Shown piece by piece: positions 17,286-26,858 of a stretch of 64,000 nucleotides of DNA. The number at the start of each line of letters is the position of its first letter. Position 1 is the first letter of the stretch. The position numbers and the translations under genes were made by a program. Below the pieces are notes generated by a model, which saw only the letters and a program-made list of their open reading frames with translations, did no database searches and was not told the DNA's origin. The stretch is from Calidifontibacillus oryziterrae. Lineage in GTDB: Bacteria; Bacillota; Bacilli; Bacillales; Bacillaceae_J. The stretch spans positions 207,649 through 271,648 of the forward strand of contig NZ_ANOK01000004.1 of the NCBI RefSeq assembly GCF_000331575.1, in the 5' to 3' direction.

Positions 17286-18149
17286 ATGATGTATAAAATG
17301 CTCGCAATAAATGTAGATGGTACTTTATTAAAGTCAAATGGGAAATTACCTAAGGATACGAAGGATGCTATCCAATATGTCCTTGACAAGGATGTATATG
17401 TTACATTAGTAACGAGCCGGAATTTTTCATCAGCAAAAAAAATTGCAAAAGCCTTGAAGCTAGACAGTTACATAATTACCCATAGCGGTTCATTTATTGC
17501 AAAGGACATTGATGAACCATTATTTGAAAGACGAATTTCTGAAGAACAAACCTTTAATCTCGTTCAGGTGTTAGAAAATTACCATTGTTCAATTCGTCTT
17601 GTTCATGAGCGATATTCGATCGGGAATCGTCTTAAGCAAAAGGGTAATTTGATTGCAAAAGCGATTTTAAACTCAAACGACCCATTATTTTATCCATCAC
17701 AATTTGTAGATAGCTTGAGTGACCAGTTAGTTGATTTTCCAATGGCTGCTCCAAAAATCGAGGTGTATTTTGCGAGTTCGGATAAAATGACGGAGGTAAA
17801 AGATATTATTAATAAATCTTTTCCGGACGTAAATGTAGTGGTCACAGATGAGAAAGTTTTTGAGATTCTTCCAAATCTTGTTTCGAAGGAACGAGCTATT
17901 AAGCAGCTTGGAGAGCATATTGGAATAGCGATGGAGGAAACAGTAGTGATTGCTGATTCAATCAGTGACATTCCTATGCTTAAACAGGCGGGGTTAGGTG
18001 TAGCCATGTGGAATTCACCATTTGAAGTGAAGCAAGCAGCTGATTGGGTGACAAGATCAAACAATGAAAATGGTGTTTCATTTATGATTCGTGAGCATTT
18101 CCGAAAGCAGCAAAGAATCAAATTTTTACGTGAATTAACAAAAAAATAA
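17286..18149 (+). CDS. yhaX: Cof-type HAD protein YhaX-like, motif I altered
   Basis: 287 aa, with a HAD core and a Cof-type cap. Position between yheA and hemZ and length match YhaX, which is sporulation-associated in B. subtilis. Motif I reads NVDGT instead of the DxDGT that supplies the nucleophile (codon AAT), motif II is VTSRNF, and motif IV is ADSISDIPML in place of GDxxND. A phosphatase lacking the first Asp is usually inactive, so the protein may be structural or regulatory. AAGGGGG lies 8 nt before the first ATG; a second ATG follows directly. Confidence 0.85.
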   Translation: MMYKMLAINVDGTLLKSNGKLPKDTKDAIQYVLDKDVYVTLVTSRNFSSAKKIAKALKLDSYIITHSGSFIAKDIDEPLFERRISEEQTFNLVQVLENYHCSIRLVHERYSIGNRLKQKGNLIAKAILNSNDPLFYPSQFVDSLSDQLVDFPMAAPKIEVYFASSDKMTEVKDIINKSFPDVNVVVTDEKVFEILPNLVSKERAIKQLGEHIGIAMEETVVIADSISDIPMLKQAGLGVAMWNSPFEVKQAADWVTRSNNENGVSFMIREHFRKQQRIKFLRELTKK

Positions 18150-18159
18150 TAAAAGTATG

Positions 18160-18192
18160 GCTGCCCAAATTAATTTTGGGCAGCTTCTTTAT
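18160..18192 (+). terminator. Terminator of yhaX
   Basis: GCTGCCCAAA-ATTAA-TTTGGGCAGC followed by TTCTTTATTT. Confidence 0.88.
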
Positions 18193-18278
18193 TTAACTAG
18201 CTTCTTTATTTGACCAGCTGGAAATTGTTAAGTAAACTACAGACGTGTGCGGTATTTACTAAATAGCAGGTGAAAAAA

Positions 18279-19775
18279 ATGCGAATTCAAATTAATGAGA
18301 TCGATTCTATATTTTTTCGTGATATACAACTAATTTCACAACTGTTTTTTGAGGATTGTTTAGTGTCATTTACTACTATAGATGCACCCGATTTGCATGT
18401 AACTTTTACTTTAACAGGGACAGAAAGCGTTTTGATTACCGCTGACTTACTTGTTGTTCAAACAAACAAGAAGTACCATTCAAAGTGTGAAAAAGAAAAC
18501 AAACTTACTCCTCACTCGAAGGAATGGAAAAAGGTTGTTAAGCATGCGGTTAACTTTACGTATTTGGACGTTTTGCAAAAATTAACAGGTATAATCCAAA
18601 AGTGGGGCACCTTAACGGGGGTTCGGCCAATAAAATTACTTCATAAGAAACTAACTGCCGGGCTAAGCTATAATGAAGCACGACAAAGTCTGCAAAAGGA
18701 GTATATGATTCAAAATGAGAAGATTGAGTTAATGCAAAGGGTTGTTAGCAGCCAACTAAAAGCGATACCGGACTTGTATTCATTAGGGAATGAGGTTAGC
18801 ATCTATATTGGCATCCCATTCTGTCCAACTAAATGTGCATACTGCACGTTTCCTGCATATGCGATTAATGGCAAACACCTCTCTGTCAGCTCATTTTTAG
18901 GTGGTCTTCATTACGAAATACAAGAGATAGGCAAGTGGCTTAAACAAAGTGGAATGAATGTGACAACCGTTTATTTCGGGGGTGGTACACCTACAAGTAT
19001 AACTGAAATAGAAATGGATTTGCTGTATGATCAAATGTATCAATCATTTCCAAATACAAGTAGGATTAGAGAGATTACGGTTGAAGCAGGGCGTCCTGAT
19101 ACAATAACAGTTGAAAAGTTAAAAGTCCTAAAAAAGTGGGGAATTGATCGAATTAGTATAAACCCACAATCTTATATTCAGGAAACGTTAAAAGCAATTG
19201 GTCGTCATCATACGGTTGAAGAGACGATTGAGAAATTTAAGCTTGCTCGGCAAATGGGTATGAAAAATATTAATATGGACTTAATTATCGGATTACCAGG
19301 AGAAGGAATAAACGAGTTTGAATATTCGTTAAGAGAAACCGCAAACCTTATGCCGGAATCATTAACTGTGCATACTCTTTCATTTAAACGAGCATCGGAA
19401 ATGACTAAAAATAAACAAAAGTATAAAGTGGCTGGTCGTGAGGAAATTATTAACATGATGAATGCCGCAGTAGAGTGGACGAATCAACATGGCTACGAGC
19501 CTTATTACTTATACCGTCAAAAAAATATTCTTGGGAACTTAGAAAATGTTGGTTATTCATTAAAAGGACATGAAAGCTTATATAATATTATCATTATGGA
19601 GGAGCAGCAAACCATTTTAGGATTGGGCTGTGGTGCTTCCAGTAAATTTGTAGATCCAGTCTCCAAGAAAATAACTAGATTTGCGAATCCAAAAGATCCA
19701 AAGACGTATAATGATGGGTTTAAGCATTATACAAATGAAAAAATCAAACTATTATCTGAAATGTATTCCCACTAA
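18279..19775 (+). CDS. hemZ: Oxygen-independent coproporphyrinogen dehydrogenase HemZ
   Basis: 498 aa radical-SAM enzyme for the anaerobic step of haem synthesis, oxidative decarboxylation of coproporphyrinogen III. PFCPTKCAYCTFPAY holds the CxxxCxxC iron-sulfur motif (~residues 185-192); GGGTPTS and the EAGRPD segment bind SAM. A ~180-residue N-terminal extension is typical of HemZ. The ATG at 18279 with CAGGTG upstream is preferred over a GTG three codons earlier. Haem genes hemEHY are 17 kb away. Confidence 0.93.
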   Translation: MRIQINEIDSIFFRDIQLISQLFFEDCLVSFTTIDAPDLHVTFTLTGTESVLITADLLVVQTNKKYHSKCEKENKLTPHSKEWKKVVKHAVNFTYLDVLQKLTGIIQKWGTLTGVRPIKLLHKKLTAGLSYNEARQSLQKEYMIQNEKIELMQRVVSSQLKAIPDLYSLGNEVSIYIGIPFCPTKCAYCTFPAYAINGKHLSVSSFLGGLHYEIQEIGKWLKQSGMNVTTVYFGGGTPTSITEIEMDLLYDQMYQSFPNTSRIREITVEAGRPDTITVEKLKVLKKWGIDRISINPQSYIQETLKAIGRHHTVEETIEKFKLARQMGMKNINMDLIIGLPGEGINEFEYSLRETANLMPESLTVHTLSFKRASEMTKNKQKYKVAGREEIINMMNAAVEWTNQHGYEPYYLYRQKNILGNLENVGYSLKGHESLYNIIIMEEQQTILGLGCGASSKFVDPVSKKITRFANPKDPKTYNDGFKHYTNEKIKLLSEMYSH

Positions 19776-19797
19776 TTTTAGTGGGTTTACTTTTTTT
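19768..19797 (+). terminator. Terminator of hemZ
   Basis: CCCACT-AATTTT-AGTGGG then TTTACTTTTTTT. The stem overlaps the hemZ stop codon. Confidence 0.85.
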
Positions 19798-19940
19798 ATG
19801 CTTGCGCCTTTTGGGTTTTATTTCAAATATTTTAATAATTTTGAAGAAAATCTTATGCTTTTAGGGAATAAAACTAGTAAAATAGTAAATAGGAATATTA
19901 TTCATTAAAATGAAAATTTTTATCAGAGGAGTGTTACGAA

Positions 19941-20714
19941 TTGTCACAAACCGTGATATTAAATATTGAAGAGAAAATAGCAACTCTTCAATTAAATCGA
20001 CCTGATGCATTGAACGCTATGGATATTACCATGATAAATGAACTTTTGGAAAAGTTAAAAGAAGTAGCTATTAGCGAAGCGGAAATTTTAATAATTTCCG
20101 GTAACGGAAGAGCTTTTTCAGCAGGCGGTGATATAAAAACAATGCTTCAGGAAACGGATGAAGATGGGTTTAACCGGGTTATGGATACAATCAATGAGAT
20201 GATGATGACGCTTTATGCTCTACCAAAGCTTGTGATTAGTGCAATTCACGGTCCAGCAGCAGGTCTTGGTTTTAGTTTCGCTTTATGTGCAGACCATGTT
20301 ATTGCAACACAATCTGCTAAATTGGCAATGAATTTTATTAATATCGGTTTAATCCCTGATGGTGGCGGACACTTTTTTATGAAACAACGATTGGGAGACG
20401 CTAAGGCTAAACAAATTATTTGGGAAGGGAAAACCTATCCTGCAGCTGAAGCGTATGAGTTGGGCTTGGTCGATGAAGTTGTTGAGGACGATGCGATATT
20501 TGCAGCTTATAACAAGGCAAATGAATGGTTAAAGAAACCGATAGCAGCGATGATTAAAACTAAAAAAATTATTGCTGATAGCAGTCGTTCAAATTTATTA
20601 GAAATATTAAAGATGGAAAAACTTGGTCAAACAAAAATGCGTGAATCTGAGGACCACAAGGAAGGAATTAAGGCTTTTTTAGAAAAGCGCAGTCCTATCT
20701 TTGTTGGGAAGTAA
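19941..20714 (+). CDS. yhaR: Enoyl-CoA hydratase/isomerase family protein YhaR
   Basis: 257 aa crotonase fold. Oxyanion-hole segments are GRAFSAGGDIKTM and HGPAAGLGFSFAL, and IGLIPDGGGHFF follows. Such enzymes hydrate or isomerise acyl-CoA thioesters. TTG start with AGAGGAG ~9 nt upstream. It sits between hemZ and yhaO as in B. subtilis. The exact substrate is not predictable. Confidence 0.88.
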   Translation: MSQTVILNIEEKIATLQLNRPDALNAMDITMINELLEKLKEVAISEAEILIISGNGRAFSAGGDIKTMLQETDEDGFNRVMDTINEMMMTLYALPKLVISAIHGPAAGLGFSFALCADHVIATQSAKLAMNFINIGLIPDGGGHFFMKQRLGDAKAKQIIWEGKTYPAAEAYELGLVDEVVEDDAIFAAYNKANEWLKKPIAAMIKTKKIIADSSRSNLLEILKMEKLGQTKMRESEDHKEGIKAFLEKRSPIFVGK

Positions 20715-20731
20715 TGATATAAGTATGTTGT

Positions 20732-20806
20732 AGGGTCATGCTCATTCTAGATACCTTTTAGTTAATATTGTTCTAAAGGTGATGGTCTAGAAGTGTGCTT
20801 GACCCT
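20732..20806 (+). terminator. Long segmented hairpin after yhaR
   Basis: AGGGTCA pairs with TGACCCT; inside, TCTAGA pairs with TCTAGA and CCTTTTAG with CTAAAGG. TTTATCGTTTT follows. Probably the yhaR transcript end; it may also end the leftward mini-gene. Confidence 0.6.
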
Positions 20807-20826
20807 TTATCGTTTTATAATTTGTG

Positions 20827-20967
20827 CTAGTCTTTTTTGAATTGCTGGTTATTATTTGACTGAAATGAGTGTTCAATAAGCTCCTTTTGCTGTCCAGGAT
20901 TCATTTTTCCCTTCACACTTGCAGCGGCAACACCATTTTTGCTTGGATCTGCTTTCATTTTTGACAT
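20827..20967 (-). CDS. Small hydrophilic protein, 46 aa, possibly a spore protein
   Basis: Minus-strand ATG at 20967, preceded by GGAGGTGAT, a near-perfect ribosome binding site. The product contains MSKMKADPSKNGVAAASVKG and NPGQQKELIEHSFQ and is rich in K, N, Q and S. I cannot name the family. Composition and size resemble minor spore proteins, but that is a guess. It stands alone between yhaR and yhaO and is transcribed against them. Confidence 0.65.
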   Translation of the reverse strand: MSKMKADPSKNGVAAASVKGKMNPGQQKELIEHSFQSNNNQQFKKD

Positions 20968-21087
20968 ATACATCACCTCCACACCGTTAATCTTTCCAAA
21001 AAACTAAAAAATATAAAGTTGTTATTATACCGATCATTTGTTCGTTATGTTAAAATGAATATAAAATTGAGGAAAGTTGTGGTAGAA

Positions 21088-22314
21088 ATGGATACACTAA
21101 AATTTATTCACACAGCCGATTTACATTTAGATAGTCCATTTAAAGGATTAAGCTATTTACCAACAAAAATATTTGAGAAATTGAAGGAGAGCACTTTTGT
21201 ATCCTTTCATAAAATCATTAATGTAGCAATATTAGAGCACGTTGATTTTATCTTAATAGCGGGCGATTTGTTTGATGATGAATATCGGAGCCTAAAGGCA
21301 CAAATAGCAATGAGGACAGAATTTGAACGGTTAGAGAAGGAAGGAATATATGTTTACATAATTCATGGTAATCACGACCATCTAGCTGGAAAATGGGCCC
21401 AATTAAATTGGCCGGGAAATGTTTATTTTTTCTCTTCGAAGGTTGAAGTAATACGTTATGTGAAAAATGACACATGTCTTGCACATATATATGGGTTTAG
21501 CTACGAACAAAGGGCAATAATTCGAAATATGACAAACGATTATAAAAAGGAGGACGGTGCCCTCTTTCACATTGGCATGTTGCACGGGAATCTTGAAGGA
21601 AAAGAAGGTCATGATCATTATGCACCTTTTTCAATTGATCAATTAATACAAAAGGAATTTGATTATTGGGCACTAGGTCATATACATAAACAACAAGTGC
21701 TTTGTGAAAAACCAGCGATTATATATCCAGGTAATATTCAAGGAAGACATAAAAAAGAAACTGGTGAGAAAGGCTGTTATTTAATTGAATTATCAAAGAA
21801 TGGGACGAATCAACAGTTTATTCCAACTGATCTAGTTATTTGGGAAAATATACTGATCTCGATTGATGGTATTTCTATGCTGGATGAGTTACTAGAAAAA
21901 ATTAAGAATGTAAAGGAGTCCTATCGTCTAGATAAAAGGAGCATGATTTTAACTATTGAATTAATTGGGACGAGCAATTTACATAATCAATTAATGGAGA
22001 AAAGCTTTATCTATGAATTTGTAGACACGATAAATGCTAGTGAGGCTAATGAGGATGTATTTATTTGGATTTCCGATTGTAAGGTTAATACAAATTTTGC
22101 ATATGACCGTGATACTCTCAAGAATGATTCTCATTTTATTAGTGATTTGTTGAACCGAATTGATGAATACAGTACCCATGATTTAGAGCTCGCCCTTTCC
22201 AGTCTAATTTCCAATCGTAAAGCGGCCCCTTTTTTAAACGAGTTAAACGAGGATTTTCAGGAAATTATCAATAATGCAGAAAAACTAATATTAAGAGACT
22301 TATTAAAAGAATAG
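21088..22314 (+). CDS. yhaO: SbcD-like nuclease YhaO
   Basis: 408 aa from the ATG at 21088, exactly the B. subtilis YhaO length; a longer upstream frame lacks a ribosome binding site. Mre11/SbcD metallophosphoesterase motifs in order: HTADLHLDSP, AGDLFDD, HGNHDH, GMLHGN and GHIHK. It is predicted to act with YhaN as an Mn-dependent DNA exo/endonuclease in repair. It is 28 bp from yhaN, so it is cotranscribed. Confidence 0.93.
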   Translation: MDTLKFIHTADLHLDSPFKGLSYLPTKIFEKLKESTFVSFHKIINVAILEHVDFILIAGDLFDDEYRSLKAQIAMRTEFERLEKEGIYVYIIHGNHDHLAGKWAQLNWPGNVYFFSSKVEVIRYVKNDTCLAHIYGFSYEQRAIIRNMTNDYKKEDGALFHIGMLHGNLEGKEGHDHYAPFSIDQLIQKEFDYWALGHIHKQQVLCEKPAIIYPGNIQGRHKKETGEKGCYLIELSKNGTNQQFIPTDLVIWENILISIDGISMLDELLEKIKNVKESYRLDKRSMILTIELIGTSNLHNQLMEKSFIYEFVDTINASEANEDVFIWISDCKVNTNFAYDRDTLKNDSHFISDLLNRIDEYSTHDLELALSSLISNRKAAPFLNELNEDFQEIINNAEKLILRDLLKE

Positions 22315-22342
22315 TACTGATGCGATCGAAGGTGAAGGAAAA

Positions 22343-25066
22343 ATGAAAATACTATCCATCGATATATATGGTTTTGGTCAATTTGAAGACAGGGTATTTC
22401 ATTTAAATAATAGTAAGAAAGCCCATATTTTTTATGGATATAATGAGGCAGGGAAAACGACGATTATCTCATTTATTCACGCTATATTATTCGGGTTTCC
22501 GACGAAACAAAGTAATGAAAATCGCTTTGAGCCCAAAAAAGGTGGAAAATACGGTGGCAAGTTACTATTACAAGTACATAAAGATAGAACAATTACCATT
22601 GAACGGATAGCCGGTAGGGCAGTCGGAGAAGTAAAAGTATATGACAATAAAGGCTTAGCAGGTGATGAGGAAGTATTAAGGTCGCTTTTAAATGGTCTAA
22701 ATCGTTCATTGTATTTAGCTATTTATTCCTTTAGCTTTAAGGGATTGCAAGAAATAGAGGCGGTGAATGCGGCTGAATTAAGCCGTTATTTGTTTTCGGC
22801 TGGAGCTTACGGAAGCCATTCATTATTTGACTTCGAGAAAAAGATAAATAAACAACTAGATGATTTATATAAACCGAATGGGCAAAAGCCTACCCTAAAT
22901 GAAAAAATAACGGGTTTAATCAAGCTTCGTGAGCGACTTCATAATTGGACATATAAAATGGATGAATACAATAGCTATGTCAAAGCACGTAATAGCTTAC
23001 TTATAGAGACCGAGAAGCTCAACAAAAAAGTAATAGAAAACGCAGCATTCATAAAGGAATATGAAAAAAAACGAATGCTGAAGCCTTATGTTGAAGAACG
23101 GAAAAGGTTGCAAATACAACTTGGACAACTAAGCAATTATCAGCCTTTTCCAATAGATGGATTAAACAGGCTGAAAGAGCTTCAATTTCAAGTAAAGCCA
23201 CTAAAGGGTCAGTCTGAGTCTGTAACTGAAAAAATAACCGAAATTGAAAAAAGGTTGGCGGACATTTCCTTTAATCAAACTTATCTTGACAATGAGGAAA
23301 CTTTATACGCTTTAAAAGAAAAACAAAAGTTATGCGAAATGCAGGAAAAAAAGGTTGAGGAAATAAATGCTACGCTCAAGCATGAGTTATCTGAAATAAC
23401 ATCCTTGATGGAGAAGCTAGGTACTACTTACACAGAGGAAAGAATTCAAGCGGCTGATACTAGTTTGATAGTCAAACAGCAGATAAAAGAACTGGCGACA
23501 AAACAAGAAAGACTTGACGAGCAGCAGAAATTTTTAGACGAACAATTTAGAAATGCAAAACTAGAGCTCGAAAAAACTGAGCTAGCGATTACCCATTTAA
23601 AACGTGGTAGCGGTACCAATCATAAAAAACTTGGGATGCTTTTGTCAGCGGTCATAACCTTATTAGGGATTGGTGCATGGCTATTAACTCAAAGTCTCTA
23701 CCCACTTCTTTTCATAATTGCGTTTATAATAGCATTTAGTTTTTATAGTGTTATGAATAATTCGAAAGCAAGACAGCAATTAGAGAGGGAAAAAATCATT
23801 TTACAGCAAAAACAACAATTATTTGAAGGTATTATGAAGCAATTTGAAGTACTTGAAGATGATCGGCACCTGTTAAAAAAAGACTTGGCACTATTATGTA
23901 CTAAATACAGCCTTCCGAATAATCTATCGGGGAATCAATTGGTAACTTCTTTTGAATTACTGGAGGATTTAAAAAAGCGTCTACGTTCAAAAAATCAGTT
24001 ATTAACTGAGCTGGTAAAAGTTAAGAGTGAGATTGTACAATTTTACTCGCAAATCTCAAAGCAAATGGAGCTATTTCAACTTACGGGAGAAGCATCGACT
24101 CAAGCTCTAATAGAGATGATCACAACGGTGGAGAGAGAAAAAGAATTAAAATTTCAAAAGAATAGGTTAATCGAGAAGCATCAAGATTTACTCGATGAAA
24201 GCTCACGGATACAAAAACAAATAGAAGAGTATGAGTTGTCTATAAAGGAACTTTTTGCTGGTGCGATGGTAGATAATGAAGAGGATTATAGAAAAAAAGG
24301 GAAGGCTGCTGGAGAATATGAAGAGATCGCGGGTAAGCTGAAAGCGACAGAAAGCCATATAAAAGTAATTTTAAAAGATGGGGAAAAAAATTATATTAAC
24401 GAGGTTGAAAATGAAAATTTCAACTATGAAGAGTTGATGAAACAGGTAGGAAAAGAGACCGAAATGCTACATGGTCTAATTAGGAATAATGATTTAAAAA
24501 TTGCTGAAATAGGTGCAGATCTAAAAGCATTGGAAGAGGGAGCAGCCTATTCGGAGCTAACTCATAAATATGAAATTGAAAAGTCTGCTTTCCAAACGGT
24601 TGCAGGACAATGGGCAATATTACAGGTAGCGAAAGATCTTATTGAAAAAACGAAAAATTTCTACCGAGAGGTACGGTTACCACATGTTATTGAAAAGGCA
24701 CAACATTTCTTCTCGTTTTTGACTTTTGGCCGCTATATTCAGATTTATGCACCGACAGAGGATACTGGTTTTACAGTTGAGCGGGCAGACGGAATTCGTT
24801 TTAAACCGGGCGAATTGAGTCAAGCTACAAAAGAACAGCTTTATTTAGCCATTCGCTTAGCATTGGCAATTCATCATAATTCCCCGTCACCATTGCCGCT
24901 CATTATTGACGACAGTTTTGTGAACTTTGATAGGGAGCGAGCAGAGCGGGCGTTTGAGCTTATTCGTAAAATTTCAACGGACTATAATCATCAAGTATTA
25001 TTTTTTTCTTGTCACGAACATGCTATAAAGTTTTTCGAAAATGAAAATATCATTTATTTAAAATAA
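22343..25066 (+). CDS. yhaN: SbcC/Rad50-like ATPase YhaN
   Basis: 907 aa. Walker A is GYNEAGKTT (~33-41); Walker B and D-loop are PLIIDDSFVNFDRERAERAF near the C-terminus. Between them are long coiled coils (~180-420, ~480-800), interrupted by two hydrophobic helices (~425-470), an unusual feature for Rad50-like proteins but typical of YhaN. It would pair with YhaO and may be membrane-tethered. Slightly shorter than B. subtilis YhaN. GAAGGAAAA precedes the ATG. Confidence 0.92.
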   Translation: MKILSIDIYGFGQFEDRVFHLNNSKKAHIFYGYNEAGKTTIISFIHAILFGFPTKQSNENRFEPKKGGKYGGKLLLQVHKDRTITIERIAGRAVGEVKVYDNKGLAGDEEVLRSLLNGLNRSLYLAIYSFSFKGLQEIEAVNAAELSRYLFSAGAYGSHSLFDFEKKINKQLDDLYKPNGQKPTLNEKITGLIKLRERLHNWTYKMDEYNSYVKARNSLLIETEKLNKKVIENAAFIKEYEKKRMLKPYVEERKRLQIQLGQLSNYQPFPIDGLNRLKELQFQVKPLKGQSESVTEKITEIEKRLADISFNQTYLDNEETLYALKEKQKLCEMQEKKVEEINATLKHELSEITSLMEKLGTTYTEERIQAADTSLIVKQQIKELATKQERLDEQQKFLDEQFRNAKLELEKTELAITHLKRGSGTNHKKLGMLLSAVITLLGIGAWLLTQSLYPLLFIIAFIIAFSFYSVMNNSKARQQLEREKIILQQKQQLFEGIMKQFEVLEDDRHLLKKDLALLCTKYSLPNNLSGNQLVTSFELLEDLKKRLRSKNQLLTELVKVKSEIVQFYSQISKQMELFQLTGEASTQALIEMITTVEREKELKFQKNRLIEKHQDLLDESSRIQKQIEEYELSIKELFAGAMVDNEEDYRKKGKAAGEYEEIAGKLKATESHIKVILKDGEKNYINEVENENFNYEELMKQVGKETEMLHGLIRNNDLKIAEIGADLKALEEGAAYSELTHKYEIEKSAFQTVAGQWAILQVAKDLIEKTKNFYREVRLPHVIEKAQHFFSFLTFGRYIQIYAPTEDTGFTVERADGIRFKPGELSQATKEQLYLAIRLALAIHHNSPSPLPLIIDDSFVNFDRERAERAFELIRKISTDYNHQVLFFSCHEHAIKFFENENIIYLK

Positions 25067-25122
25067 TTAATAGAGCTGTTTGATGATTTCTTAATGGTGA
25101 TTTTAAGTGTGATGATGTTAGT

Positions 25123-25159
25123 ACTGGCGTAGCGACAGGCTGTCGCAACGCCAGTGCTT
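25123..25159. terminator. Strong hairpin between yhaN and the HD-domain gene
   Basis: ACTGGCGT-A-GCGACA-GGC-TGTCGC-A-ACGCCAGT is a 14-bp stem with one A.A mismatch, followed by GCTTTT. Serves yhaN and possibly the converging gene. Confidence 0.85.
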
Positions 25160-25200
25160 TTCTGTCAGAGCTGACCAAGACGCTTTCCGCTTTTTGTTCT

Positions 25201-26445
25201 TTATTTAATTTGTTCTGTATTTTCATAGCGACTGTCGAGAAAGTCGACAAAATGAATTAAAAATCCCTCTAACGTTTGTGGATTTTTTACACAAGCTCCC
25301 CATTCAGGCAAGCCGTGGTGACAGAGAATACAATGGCTCATATGGTGTATGTCCTCAATTGTTACAGAAATCCCCTTTGTTTCAATTATTTTTGCTAATA
25401 ATAGAACACCATATGGTATGTGTCCAACCATAACACCAAGCTCATCCATAATAATCCCGGTTTGTTTTCGATTTAATAGCGATGAGGTATCAGCGGTTGG
25501 AAATAAAAAACTAAATTCTTCAAAGCCCTTTCCGGCATGATCATATTCCAAAAGCTTACCAATATCATGGAAAAGAATACTTACCATTAATAAATCATAA
25601 TTAGGCTTTTTATCTTTGTGCTTCGCCATTCCGTAAAACATTGTATAAAGATGGTCAATTGTATCCTTCCAGGTAAAAGAATGTTGGCTAGACCCAGGTC
25701 GATCAGAAAGTAAATTGGCCCAAAGTTCATCTTTATGGGCTTTCTCAATCCGATGAATTAGCTTTAAAATAGCTTGGAATACGTTTTCTTCAAACTTCAA
25801 AATATACCTAGAAATACGCATTAAACCAACGGTATGTTTTAATAATCCACCTAAATAATTATGATGGAAGCCTTTTGCTGCCGGTCTGATGCGAAATTGT
25901 TCCCAAAAATGTTCCATTGCTGTGAGAGCAATTTCTTGATAAGGGGATGTTAGTTCAGATAAGTAACTAAAGAGCTCAACAGTAAGTTGTTTAACGTCCT
26001 GTTTCGTACTAGCTATTAAGGTAGAAGGGTTTATAGCTTCATTACATGGGTTCATTCGAAAGATTGTAATTGATTTATGACCTCGATAATCTTCTACTCT
26101 TCCATTCACATCAAATAAACTGTACTCTTCAAGCATTGGAATATAGCGTTCTAATGTACCGTCATTGTCCCAAATTTTCGCATTTATAATACCGTTACAA
26201 TTACAAAACTTGAGCTTTACGTATTGTTTATCTGTTTTCGTTTTTTCTATTGAGAATTCATTTAGTAGGAGCGTTGCTTTAATATCATTACCACTAACCT
26301 CATTATCAAGATTAAATGTTTCATAGCGCTCTTCCAATATTGGTGGTGGAAACTTATCTAGTATTGAAGTATAGTCTTGTTCAGAAATGTTGATTTGAAC
26401 AGGAATAAAATCATAAAAATATTTGTCATTTCTTACGGATGACAT
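25201..26445 (-). CDS. OB-fold/HD-domain RNase-like protein (distant YhaM relative)
   Basis: 414 aa. The N-terminal ~80 residues are unique. An OB-fold-like region follows (~55-140, VKLKFCNCNGIINAKIWD). The C-terminal HD domain has HHNYLGGLLKHT, LFHDIGKLLEY and CHHGLPEWG. YhaM, a 3'-5' exoribonuclease of 314 aa, combines OB and HD domains and lies in this slot in B. subtilis, but on the other strand and ~100 residues shorter. This gene is inverted and considerably diverged, so orthology is doubtful. The ATG at 26445 has TAGGAG 8 nt upstream. Confidence 0.8.
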   Translation of the reverse strand: MSSVRNDKYFYDFIPVQINISEQDYTSILDKFPPPILEERYETFNLDNEVSGNDIKATLLLNEFSIEKTKTDKQYVKLKFCNCNGIINAKIWDNDGTLERYIPMLEEYSLFDVNGRVEDYRGHKSITIFRMNPCNEAINPSTLIASTKQDVKQLTVELFSYLSELTSPYQEIALTAMEHFWEQFRIRPAAKGFHHNYLGGLLKHTVGLMRISRYILKFEENVFQAILKLIHRIEKAHKDELWANLLSDRPGSSQHSFTWKDTIDHLYTMFYGMAKHKDKKPNYDLLMVSILFHDIGKLLEYDHAGKGFEEFSFLFPTADTSSLLNRKQTGIIMDELGVMVGHIPYGVLLLAKIIETKGISVTIEDIHHMSHCILCHHGLPEWGACVKNPQTLEGFLIHFVDFLDSRYENTEQIK

Positions 26446-26609
26446 GTATAACACTCCTATCTTTTAAAATGTGACTAGGTAAGTATTGTATCTTCTACTA
26501 TATAGTTTTTTTGTAAAGGAATCACGCATATTTTCTTTGAAACTATCATATTTTATCAATATATAACTTGTCTAAACAATGGAAAAATAGTTAAAAGGGA
26601 GTGACAGGT

Positions 26610-26795
26610 ATGCTTTCATTACCATGGTGGATTTACTTCGTATTAGCTGGAATAGTTTTTAGTGCCTATATGATGATTAAATCAGTCCGAAAGGATCAAG
26701 AGATTGATCAAAGTTTTATAGAAAAAGAAGGGGAAGTTTATATTGAACGAATGAAGCAGGAAAGAGAGCGAAGAAGGCAGCTGCCAAGATTATAA
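26610..26795 (+). CDS. yhaL: Sporulation protein YhaL
   Basis: 61 aa with one N-terminal membrane helix (PWWIYFVLAGIVFSAYMMI), then a charged tail (QSFIEKEGEVYIERMKQERE) typical of YhaL. The ATG at 26610 is preceded by AAAGGGAG at 8 nt. Its position between the yhaM slot and prsA matches B. subtilis, where it is a sporulation-linked membrane protein. Confidence 0.88.
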   Translation: MLSLPWWIYFVLAGIVFSAYMMIKSVRKDQEIDQSFIEKEGEVYIERMKQERERRRQLPRL

Positions 26796-26802
26796 AAATA
26801 AA

Positions 26803-26834
26803 CCGTTACATGGGAAAATGTAACGGCTTTTTTC
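26803..26834 (+). terminator. Terminator of yhaL
   Basis: CCGTTACAT-GGGAA-ATGTAACGG followed by CTTTTTTC. On the opposite strand it could also serve prsA. Confidence 0.9.
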
Positions 26835-26858
26835 TGATTTGCATCATTCATTACAAGT

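Noticed and set aside
19681..19908. 75-codon ORF over the hemZ end
   Set aside because: Overlaps hemZ and its terminator in another frame; no ribosome binding site.
25050..25250. 66-codon minus-strand ORF
   Set aside because: Covers the strong yhaN terminator hairpin and the end of the HD-domain gene; no ribosome binding site.
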